Shown: positions 14,501 through 25,000 of the stretch, piece by piece | Layout: the number at the start of each line of letters is the position of its first letter | Position numbering within the stretch: the first letter of the stretch is position 1 | Source: Centroberyx gerrardi | Taxonomy: Eukaryota; Chordata; Actinopteri; Beryciformes; Berycidae | Direction: 5' to 3' | NCBI RefSeq assembly: GCF_048128805.1 | Contig: NC_136000.1 | Location: 14,292,854 to 14,356,853 of the forward strand | DNA: 64,000 nt | The notes under the pieces: generated by a model | Seen by the model: the letters and a program-made list of their open reading frames with translations, nothing else | Told to the model about the DNA's origin: nothing | Databases searched by the model: none | Program-made: the position numbers and the translations under genes

Positions 14501-14851
14501 GACACAGAACAAAACATGATCAGATCAAATCACACTGCAATAACAAGTGTACCACATTGAAGAATCTGCCGTACCTTTGGGTAAAGTGAAGACAAATCTG
14601 TTTTTCACGCAGGTGCAGACCTCATCCAGGCTGGTCTGCTCAATGGCATCAGTGCATCCAGAATTGGTCCGAAGGATGTCTCCGGGACGGTCACTGAGGC
14701 GGAGCTGCACACCTTCTGCGGAGTCGTGCAGCAGAGGATTCTTCACAGTGAGGGCCAGAACATACTGTCCCAGCTGGTTGAACTGCACGTTCACCACCTC
14801 AAACTCCAAGTCAAGCTCCTGCTCCTCCACCCTGATGGGACTCCTCTGCAT
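4154..14851 (-). CDS. ccdc33: ccdc33, coiled-coil domain-containing protein 33 (5' exons only)
   Basis: Coding exons in transcript order are 14851-14575, 14488-14049, 13581-13411 and 4302-4154; phases agree at all three junctions. The visible 345 residues begin MQRSPIRVEEQELDLEFEVV and match the N-terminal region of CCDC33: the LDLEFEV start, a CTDAIEQ segment, the FTLPKGFCKND stretch across the first junction, then FFAIYPRTDAPRINL. A low-complexity Ser/Pro/Glu linker follows. The last visible exon opens a C2 domain (VIITLHGARDLPPLNDGEVP) and ends with two bases of an unfinished codon, so the protein continues outside the window. ATG 14851 is the first in-frame ATG after an upstream stop, but an acceptor-like site at 14863-14864 means an earlier exon is possible. 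Mammalian CCDC33 is testis-enriched and C2/coiled-coil; its biochemical role is poorly known. It lies head-to-head with stra6, as in human. Confidence 0.86.
4303..13410 (-). other. ccdc33: Very long ccdc33 intron with no recognised exon
   Basis: The exon ending at 13411 (donor GTGAGT on the minus strand) and the exon starting at 4302 (acceptor TTTTTCAG) join in phase 0, giving a 9.1-kb intron, far longer than other introns in the window. I saw no further ccdc33 exon inside it. It is AT-rich, with many TAATTA-type homeobox core sites, an ATGCAAAT octamer at 7947-7954, two CA microsatellites and a GC-rich block at about 11800-12005. Long unique stretches with dense transcription-factor-like cores suggest regulatory elements, but conservation cannot be judged from one sequence. 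Confidence 0.65.
11397..11533. repeat. Two CA/AC microsatellites
   Basis: AC runs occupy about 11397-11418 and 11489-11533, separated by unique sequence. The longer run has about 20 uninterrupted units. Confidence 0.95.
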
Positions 14852-15113
14852 CGTCACAAAAACTGTTGTCGAATTTGTGATGTGAAATGTATCAGAAAGG
14901 GCTGATAATATGACTTCAGGTGTTAGGCTTAGGTTTTCTGCCACACTGGGTTTGTTATGTTGCTGGAGCTACCGCAGGGCCAATCCCTCTTTCCCAGGAA
15001 ATGTCAACAAAACTTCTCAGGCTGTCAAAGGTCATCAATATATAGAAAACACATATGAATTTTGATTTAATTCTACCTTGGGATGAGGGATTTAAAAAAA
15101 ATATTATTCATTT

Positions 15114-15208
15114 TGTCAACATGCCAAATGAAAAGGGCTGAGTAACATTTGTTTGTCATTATGTCAACATGCCAAATGAAAAGGGCTGAGTAACATTTGT
15201 TTGTCATT
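15114..15208. repeat. 48-bp tandem duplication, two copies
   Basis: The unit beginning TGTCAACATGCCAAATG recurs at 15162 with a 48-base period. The second copy is essentially identical to the first for about 47 bases, which points to a recent duplication. Confidence 0.95.
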
Positions 15209-15865
15209 TTATAAATCAAAATATTGCAAAATTTGCACACTATGGGCACTGACTTGAGCTTGTCTTCACTGTCATGTTCCCTCAGTGTTTCACAACTACT
15301 TTTCTCAATTTGCATGCAGCAGCAGTTTTATGATGTGCTGCTGAATAAGAAGATAGAGGCAGTTCAAAGTCCCCACCATACTGCATGAGGTGTTCAGGTC
15401 AGATAATACCTAAGGAAAGTTGTTCATGAGATTTTTGTTTTGTTTATGTAATTATTGACCCTTTCCAAAGTGGGTGTTCACCATGCACGACAGAATCACC
15501 ACGTAAGATCAAGGGACAATTATTTAAAGTTAAACCAAGAGAAAGACAGCTGAAGAGGCTTATAGAAGGTAGGATATCTATACATTTCTGCTGTCATGGG
15601 AAATTCAACGGATTTTATAGGCTAGTGCATGTTTCTGGTCAACAACGCTGGAATTGTATAGGGGAAATTAGCTTTTAAATGTCATACAGCAACTACTCAA
15701 ATCATATTAAACCGTGCAGCCTATTTCAAAACTATAGTAGTCATATTTTTGCGCTTTTCCAAAATTTTGCCTAGCCGACAGTAGGCCTACATTGACACAA
15801 ATTGGTCATCCACGCCTACCTGGTGATACTGCACACGTGCAGGCGGTCGGTAAGTAGCTTTATCT

Positions 15866-15883
15866 ACACGTTTTAAAACGTGT
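15866..15883. repeat. 18-bp perfect palindrome
   Basis: ACACGTTTT is followed directly by its reverse complement AAAACGTGT. It contains no spacer. Confidence 0.9.
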
Positions 15884-15999
15884 TAGCTGTAGCCTATATT
15901 TCACTGATATAAATAACCGTGCCAGTATTCTTCACAAAAAATATCTTCTCTCTTAAAGTAACCGTGCCAGTCCAGGATAAAACGTTGCCCTTGTAGGCT

Positions 16000-16012
16000 G
16001 GGGGGGGGGGGG
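16000..16012 (+). repeat. G13 homopolymer
   Basis: Thirteen consecutive G residues. The length of such a run is often uncertain in assemblies. Confidence 0.9.
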
Positions 16013-17607
16013 TAAATGAGCCTCGTTGTAGTTGCACGTGCGACTACACTTCTGTCAAATAATGCTGTAAACGGCATAGTAGCCTAGCTAGAAGTGAAAA
16101 AAAATAGGGCTACTTTAGATACCATTCGTGAAGTCCAGCACAGAGAGAGCAGAGGCACAGACAGGTGACTGAGTTACATGTTGGGGTTCCCTGGCTGAAA
16201 GCTTCATTGTTGTCGCCAGAAGAGAAAAAAGATCAAGCTCCACTTCAAAGGGATGAAATTTGTAGGCTACATGATGTCTCTATGAAATCCAATCCAGGAA
16301 TATCTCAACCAAGAGCGCCTTTCATAGAAAATCGGGAGCATACTCAGTTGTGGGAATTTGTCTGGATATCACGACAGTTTACACTTGCTTTTTATTTTTT
16401 TTTATTTTATATTGGCTAAAGCTTTCGAGTAGCCTACAATCTGTTTGCTTCCCTGCCCAAAATCCATTGTCTTAAACAATGGAAGAGGTTTAAAAACAAG
16501 AAAGTGTCAGATGGGTGTGTTTAAGCCGGACATCCAGATGATAAATGCCACAAGTGTCCCATACAGAAGATGAATTTCTGCTCAGTTATTGTATCAATTT
16601 GATATAACAGCGTGGAAACTATTGGGCTCCCCAGAGTCCCTGAGTGATGATGGTGGATATGAAAGTCATTAGGAAGAGCATCAGTCTTTCCTACACGGAC
16701 AAAGTGTTTCTAATGAAGAGTGCTGGTCCACAGGAACACTTGATCCCACTGTGTTGAATTGTATTCAGCTGGCTTCAGGGGAAACCAAAACCATTTTAAG
16801 GCAACAAAGTAAATACATGCAAAATATGGAAATAAGTAGCATTTTTATTCTACTCATGTAAGCCTTTTGTGTTGGTGAAGGGTTGTATCAATTATCTTTT
16901 TTGCACTGGTATGTGTTAGCTAAAGAGGAAATTTGTCTGTCCTTGTGCACACGATTCACATTTAATTATTGTGTGGATGGTTTGCTTTCCAATTCATTGT
17001 TGATGATGTTAGTGTTTAGATTGTTAAAAATGGATTAGAAAAGTAGGTCCATCAGTAATCCAATTATGTTTGTTTTGACAAGGCTCATGCTTGATATACT
17101 TCCTATCAAAGAGCTTTTGAGGCAACTCATCTAACTAACAACCATAGCTAAACCTGATACAAGTGAACTGTCTGGCACAATCAAACTGCCATCTCTCTGA
17201 TGTAATTATAACTGTTCAAAGCATTCTTTGTTCATTGACCCCTTTATTTGCTGGGCCACTTTTTCTTTGGGAGTGCATTTGATTTGGTGGCTTGCTGTCC
17301 TCGGGAAACCATGTTTTCTCAGGAGTGTTAGGAATGTATTTTTGTTTCCTTTTTAACATTGTGTGACTGTAATCCCAGCATAATGAGTGTACGCTGACAT
17401 GGAGGTAGGATTGCAAAACGGCCTTAGTCTCAGCACGCTGAAGCTGAAGGCAGAAACAAGTCTCTGTGTTGCACAGGCTGCACTACCTTCCACCCTACTG
17501 TAGATCCTTTTTGCAGTGCTCAGCCTGTAGTAGTGCAAAAAAAAAAGTGCATTTGGTTTTACTCAACTTGTTGCCAAAATAATTTAATTGGAGCTGGGGT
17601 GTTGGCC

Positions 17608-17620
17608 TGACCCTTGACCT
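17608..17620 (-). promoter_or_regulatory. DR1 nuclear-receptor element upstream of stra6
   Basis: On the minus strand the sequence reads AGGTCA, A, GGGTCA: two half-sites spaced by one base. DR1 sites bind RXR heterodimers, HNF4 and related receptors. It lies about 1.4 kb upstream of the stra6 ATG. Function is inferred from the motif only. Confidence 0.6.
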
Positions 17621-18600
17621 TGGCCTGTCTGTGTTTCCCTTTAATTGGGGGCTAGATTTTCTCTCTCAAAAACTGTTGTCGCATTCATTAATTGTCTTGA
17701 GTTTAATATTATGCCTCAGTGTGAATCTACCCATTGTTAAATCCATGTCATTCATGTCTTGTGTACCCAATTGAAAATATAGTAACCCTCCTTTCCCCCA
17801 ATACAACTGTAGGAACTTTATTAATAGCTTGACAGGACAACTTTCGTGACTATTTGGAAATTACTTGTCCATTTCTGATCACCACTATTTTCCGATGGAT
17901 TTGTCCTAGTTTCTTACTGAAGTAATTGTTTTCTGTTGCTGTCATTGTTTTCCCTTGCCACCCCTGTACAATATAGTGGTTCAACTTTAACAAAGACAGC
18001 AGTTTGGGACACCATGCTGATGTAATCTCAGCTTTCATCTTGAAGTAGTTTGAGTCTAAACAAGATGTAAAACTAACTGAACACCAACAGGGCAGAATTA
18101 AGATGCAGGTACCAGGTTTAAAAAAATATGCATCTGCCCTTGGAAACCTTTATCTTAATTGCTTTATCTGCTGAAGACAAAGTACTGGGGTGAATGAACT
18201 TCCCTTCCCTGATCCTTATCAAGATGAAGGTGCAGAGTTATGTGGTGAGGATAGGTATAGTCCGGCTGCGTTGCACATGTGCCTTTCCTCCCGCCTCGCT
18301 GTGTTTGGTTCCAGGTTGTGTTGCCAGTGGACACATTTACTCGGACTGATTTAGTGCTGGTAACCTTTCACAAAGATAATTGCAACATGACTGAAGGGAA
18401 CAACTGTTGAATTTCCCTGTTATCTCGGATGGAATTCTACTCTGATAGGAGAGCCTCATCTCTTCCAGCTACCCACACAGCCGTAGCTTGAGTTTTGTAA
18501 GTCGGCACTCCTCACCCCTCTCACCACCAGCCACAGGTCCAATAACACAACCCCGGAAGTAGATATAATCCCAGTAAGCTGCAGGTGGCCTTACAGATTG

Positions 18601-19022
18601 GCTGCCCAGATCTGAACATTTCTGCCTCCTTTCACACACTCCCCCTCTCTCTCTCTCTCTCTTCCTCTCTCTCTCTCCCCAGTCTCCCAGTGTGGTGGTA
18701 ACCCTCTTCTGAAAAAGGGCCTGAAGTGTGGAGGCGGCACGCTGCAGCCAGGAACTGTCACATTACTCTCAGCTCCACAGTGGGACCAGGGCACCTGAAC
18801 ACAGGCTGAGAAGGAGGGTAACAGAGTGAGAGAGAGAGAGAGGAGACCAAACACAGGGGAACCAGGACTCAGCTGCAGCAGCACAGCCCAACTTGGGAGA
18901 CACTTTTTCCTCTTCAGTCGAGGGGATCACAGCGGCACCTCGCCAGAGATTGGCAGGACGGTGAACAGTGCTCTAGCCCCTTTTTGTAAGACATTGGATC
19001 TGTTTGAAAAAGAGACAGCACA
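18601..19022 (+). promoter_or_regulatory. stra6: stra6 proximal promoter / 5' leader
   Basis: This stretch leads directly into the stra6 ATG at 19023. It contains a CT microsatellite (18641-18680) and a GA run near 18829-18842. The bases next to the ATG are presumably 5' UTR because no acceptor-like site with a good pyrimidine tract lies close upstream. The transcription start is not determinable here. Confidence 0.45.
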
Positions 19023-22000
19023 ATGGATGAGGATGCTCTACTGGACTATGAGTACCCAGTCCTAGATCCTTTGCCACCCAAAGCCCAACCTGAGTAAGTA
19101 CATATCTTATAGTGTTCCTTTGGTGGGATTAAAAGGCAGTGCTTTTAGGTTGTTCTACTTGCTGCCCTCTCTCTCCCTCTCTCTCTCTCTCCCCCTCTCT
19201 CTCTCTCCCTCCCTTTTGAACTTCCTAAATGACATCCACTTAGTTCAGTCCGAAAGGTTTTCCACAGATCTGTAAAATTCTAAAAATACTGTTTTGTGTA
19301 AAGAAACACGACCAGGTAAATAATGTGCTGAATCTGTATATGGTTTATTTTAACGTGTAACAGTGGTTGTTCAACCTTCTGTTACGTCTGAACAATTTTG
19401 CAGTGAGATAATGGTCTCACAGAGGTATTAGGTGACACTTGGCACACTGGTACAATCTTTTGCCAGTGCATACTGTTGGTTCTGTTCACTCCTAGCATCG
19501 GTTTCAGTTCATTTGTCATACTACAGTAGAGCCTGTTTTATCTTAATGTTTTGGGAATGACTGTTGTTTTGGAAAACTGAAATGTTGAGTCCAAAGTATG
19601 AAACAAGTATGTGTACACAATTCAAACTAATCCACAGCTGAAATGCTTTTATGTGTCAGAATGAAAACTCCTCAAATGTCTCAGTCAATAGAAGATCAGA
19701 TGTAGTAAGTAGTGCCAAACAAGGTTGGACTCAAAACAGAGAGTCAAAACAGGCCAGTGAGCCATTTCAGATTACATGTCAGTCCCTTGGATAACATCAT
19801 TCTGTGCTCCTGACCCATCCCACAATGCAACAGGAAACATGCAGTATTTCCAGTTAGTTCTTTTTGTTGCTTCTCTGTATAAACAAATGAGCGTCCCATT
19901 TTCATTGTTACAGAGTGACTAATAGATAAACATTGAGAGATTAAATAAGGGGTTCAGGTGGACAGTATAACAAAAGGAAGATGGAACAAGTGTCCATTTA
20001 TCACCGGCCGCATGTTTAGCTAATAAACCCTCTGGCTGTCATGTAAATTAACAGGCTGTGGTGAGTTGTGGTCTGAGGAAAAGGTTTTTTCACTGTGTGG
20101 ACCGGCCACTGCTCTAACTCGTAAGCAAGCTTAGCAGGTTAGTTTGATACTATTTGGCTCCTGTTGTAAACAGTCAAATGTCCTGCTGCAGCTCCTTCTC
20201 AGCCGGTGTGTTCACTGAGCTCTGAGATTATGACTCTCTGGAAACGTGAATTTTGACAGTGCCTTAAATTTACAAATGGTCTGGTTTGGTGCCAGGGTAT
20301 GCTCCCTGAGTGCCAAGTTACAAATTCTCACATTGTTTGGACAGGTAAGAGACGCTTTTGAAAAATGTAATGACATCCATCCAGGAAGCTGCCAACTCAC
20401 AAGCCATATATGTAGTGTTTTTTTGTAATGAGGCACCACGGTACAAGTGTCCCACCCTGGAATAGTTGGAGTATGTCATACAATATCTGTGGGCTTCTCT
20501 GAATATCTACTTCACACTTGTAATTACTACCCCATGAGCATGCATTCCTGCTCCTCAAGTGTACGGGAACGTGAACATAGACATTTGTTGTTTTCCTGTG
20601 TCACGCTGATAGCAATCCGTTTAAATGCAAATCTCGGCTGTGCGATTTCAGCGGGCCACACAAGCTCCCAGCCACAAATGGTCTTGACACCGTTGGTGAG
20701 AGATTTAGTGACGTATAGGTATGACTCAAGTGCCTCGAGTTATAAGACTCTAACAGATTGATTGTTTTGCTGTGTGATTTTTTTTTTCCCCCCCTTTTTT
20801 CAGAATAATCCCTCCATGTGACCCCACTGCTGATGACAGGCTCTACCATATATGCATCACTGCAATATCTGTAAGTCCCCTCTCCTGTTGGATTAATGTG
20901 ACACCAGTTCACACCATCCTGTCATTCACTGTCATTCATTCATTGGGTGTATGATATCACACCTAGGTGTCAGAAGAAAAGCATGTTTTATGATACACCA
21001 AGATATCATGCTTTCCTTTCTATTGATAGGCTTTTGCAGTGCATGGCTGCCACGCTCAGCTCTGTTTCAATTAAGTCATGCAATTAAAGTAATGTAGAAA
21101 ATAAATGTGTAATCGTTGAGTGCAGAAGATCTATTTCTGAGCAAATTGGCCCTCTGAGGCATAGTAGTCAAACCATGTGCTACTCAGCCAATATTTGATC
21201 CACTATCATTAACATTACACTTTGTGTTACACATAATCTTAATTTGTTAAGATGTCAAATGCTTGAATAGTGGTTTTACTGGGACTTTACCTTCTCTACC
21301 TTTTGATGTCTGTTTAAAAAGACTCCTAGTAATTAGTCCTTGTTTGCCCAAATCATAGCAAGGCCGTTTTTCCAGCCTTCATGTTTCCTAAATGTGTCAC
21401 AGGTCATGTCAGGTCACTGAACTCACACTGGCCAGTGATCCTGACTGATGAAGATTCATTCAGATCAGATCCATGGGGAGCACTAATGAGAGACTGGGGT
21501 TTGGCCTTTTGTGGCATGGACTCCCCTTGTTTATAGTCCAAACCAGGGTTCATAGCTGCACAGGGCACACTGTTGTGGGTCAGGAGGGGGCAGATGGGGC
21601 TAACTGAGCTGTCTCCTCTTCCAGCTTGTTGTCATGCTGATCCTCGCAATCTTAGCCAGGCGCACGAAGCTGGGAGATGGACAGAAAGGACTCCCAGGTT
21701 TGCTCAGGTGAGGCCCTGTTTGATCTCGGGTTTAAATATGTGATTAAATAGCTGCTTCCTCTTTAGTGTGATCATTTGTGCTGAATAACAGTTTCTGTCA
21801 GATGTGGAGCTGGTAACATGCGGGCTCTAAATACCTGCTGCTTGATTCCACAGTCCGGTCAACTTCCTGGACCATACCCAGCACAAGGGCCTGGCAGTAG
21901 CTGTGTTTGGAGTGCTCTTCTGCAAACTGTGTGGCCTGGTGATCTCGCCAAACCCCCTCCCCTTCTCCACCGACTTAGAGAACAAACGTGAGGAAGTCAC

Positions 22001-25000
22001 TAACATCACTCTTGCTGCAGTCAATTTGTCCCAGGCTGGGAAATCTTCAATAGATGCAGTGTTTTGCCTCAATTTTTTCCCTTTAGCTTGTATTTTTGCT
22101 TTTAGCTCAAACTTTGGTAATTAGTTTTGACAATGTAAACAGTAACTATATTTTGATTTTATGATATAGTTGTTTTGAAGCCTTGTGTCTGTAGTGTCTT
22201 TCCTAGTTTGGGAGGCATTGCTCATTTTCTGAGACTCTTCTCTTCAAAATATGTTGTATGAAAGTGATTCACTGCCCCCCTTTTGAACAAGGGTTAGGAC
22301 ATGTATCCAAAAGTAAGGCTTGGTTGATGGGAGTAGATAGGATCCACACACTAAACACTGATTGATGTATCTCCATAAATAGACAGTCTATTTGTAAAAT
22401 ACTTCTGTTATGTAATTGGATTATTTTGTTTCCATGTTTCTCTATTATTTTCGACTTAGGGGTTGGATGGTAAGCTTTGCAAGAAGCTTTTTTTATAATC
22501 TTTTTTTCTGAAATTAAATTACATAAGAATTTAAGGAGTCAGTCCCCTGCTACTCTACACAATCCCTAAACAGTACAAGGTTCAGCAGAGTAGGAAATAT
22601 AGTGGCTATTCGACACTGCATGATTTAAAGTCAGTCACAAGCTATTTTGAGAAAACAAGTTGTCTTTTAGTCTGGAAAAAAGTGGAATTAGTTGTCATAG
22701 TAACAGTATTGTTTGGACAGTCTCGTGGTACAGTAAATCATGAATGGACAGACGCTAAGCAGCACTTGTCCAACCATTTGATATTGGATCTCTCCATGGT
22801 ATTCTTTTGATGTTTTGGGTCTTCACACTTTCCTTTGTTGCATTTGCAGAGAACTGGATGATTCTGGCCCTGTTCTATTACCCCGCTCTATACTACCCTC
22901 TCCTGGCATGTGGCACCTTACATAACAAAGTTGGCTATGTACTTGGTAGCCTGTTGTCATGGACACACTTCGGTGTTCTGGTCTGGCAGAAAATTGACTG
23001 CCCCAAAACACCTCAGGTAAGCAAACATCCCACTGAATACCCCAATGCTTTCCAGTGCATGCATCTGTAACAGATACAGAGTTAGATATAGCTGATATTT
23101 CTTTGATTGTCCCAGTATTTCTTAAATGTGTTGTGTTCTCTGTAGTGTCTCATCTGTCCAAGCTTTAGGGGTTTATTGCAAAGACAACTGCTGATTTGTT
23201 CTAGTCTGGAAACCCATTGGTAACAGAACAAAGCTTGTCTGTATTATAGTGGGAGATGTGATTTGAATAGATGAATGTAAGTTGGATTCATGGATACATG
23301 GTTTGAGCTTTAGTCCTCATCCCCTCCTGCATAGCTGCCCCTAGATTTTGTGCAGATGCCATATTGTGTGGCTATTCTGGGCGATGAATAGCCAGGAGTC
23401 AAAACAATTGGTTCCAGTGTTTGTTGCTCTTAATCAAGAGGCTTTGTCACAGTTAATCATTTTAGTCTTTGTCAGTAAAAGAGAGACACCCAAGCTTCAC
23501 ATTGTGTAATAGTCATCTCCTAATAATAATGCCGTGGCCACACTGCTTATCCCATCAGTGAGCTGGCACACACCAAAAGCTGCAGACAGCATGGAGCTGA
23601 TCTGCATAGTTTGAGCTCTTTGTTCTCTTAAGAATCACCATAAAGGCAAAAGCTTATATTCTTGTATACAGCATTTAATAATATGAATCAATATGCATTT
23701 TGGGATCCCCGAGTGAGGAGATGCAACAATGTGGCATGAGCTGTGGCTCAACTCCATCAATGATATTGTGCTACTTTCCTCCAACAGATTATATCAATGT
23801 TTTGATGCAAAATCTCAGTATTTTTTAGCTACATTTCAGGGCTATAAAATAAAAAACACCCAATGATGATAATCTAGAAAATTAGGTTCACTAAACAGAA
23901 AATCTGAAAGGCCTTTATTGGCTTTTTATATACAAGTGCATTTAATTTACATTTTACTGACTTAAGCCCAGGGGTAAGGGATTATTCCATCTTTCAAGTC
24001 AAATTAAAGAAAAAGAAAATAATGAGTCACTATATACTTGGTGTATAACTAAGTATGGAGATTGAAAATATTTCTGCATTGTCTCCCAAGCACTATATCA
24101 TACTATTTCAGTCTGGGGAAAATATGGCCAGATGGGACCCCACCAACACACAAGTTTTAAGATGCATTCCTAGTGTGTGACAAACTCCAACAACAGGTTA
24201 CTTGCTGATTTAGATTCTTTTTTCTTTGCAGATCCACAAGCACTACTCTCTTTTCTCCAGCCTGCCCCAAATAGCTTGTTTGGCATTCCTTAGTTTCCAG
24301 TATCCCCTTCTCCTATTCAAGGGCTTAAAGGGCACTGAAAAAAACAATGCTACTGAGGTAAGTTTTTGATCCGAGAGCAATTCCTCTGACAGTCTTTCTC
24401 AAGATTGGTCTGAGAATAAACATAATCCAGTTGTACAGGCCTGGCACTAATTATGCGACCTGCTTGCTTAATAAAATGGATAGAACTGTGTGTGTTGCTT
24501 TCTTGTGTAAGTTCAAGTAAGCCTAAACTATAAAAAGGAGAAAGAAACTCACTAAGAAGCACATTTCTTCTGATTCTGTGCACGTGAAAAACCATCATAA
24601 GCCACTCGCTAATCAAGGGGCTTATCGTGCTCTTACAATGTAGGCAGAGGGAAATGTGGAGTCCAACGCAGCGTGCCGGTGGCCTAATCATTTTAAGTAG
24701 ATTTGACGTAATTGGTTTACGTTATGTTCTTGATCAGATTATGAAAAGGTTGCGTTGTTTTCTCACTCGGGAGACACAATGCTGTGTTTATTTGATGCTA
24801 ATCTCTGCATGGTTGTGACAAAGCCGGGGTGAGGCGATTGCCTGGGGTTTGACTCATCCCCCCCTCCTGCACCCCACACCACTGCACCTGACGCCACAAA
24901 TCTGTAAAGATATGTGCGTTACATACTTAACACTTTTATTTTTGGATTGTTCAGTTATATTGGTATTAGTTTGCAAAGATAAAATGTGCCGTTATACCCA

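Larger units (their letters stand above)
14852..18600. promoter_or_regulatory. Head-to-head ccdc33 / stra6 upstream region
   Basis: No coding exon was recognised between the ccdc33 start and the stra6 leader. The region holds a 48-bp tandem duplication (15114-15208), two CACGTG E-boxes (15834-15839 and 16035-16040), an 18-bp perfect palindrome (15866-15883), a G13 run (16000-16012) and a DR1-type nuclear receptor site (17608-17620). It is the natural place for the promoters of both genes. Transcription starts cannot be placed from sequence alone. Confidence 0.55.

Noticed and set aside
14114-14885. Plus-strand frames opposite the first ccdc33 exons
   Set aside because: They are antisense shadows. 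The minus strand matches CCDC33 with proper splice sites.
18826-19065. 79-codon plus-strand frame over the stra6 leader
   Set aside because: It starts at GTG and overlaps the true start at 19023 in another frame. The stra6 frame is clearly the coding one.
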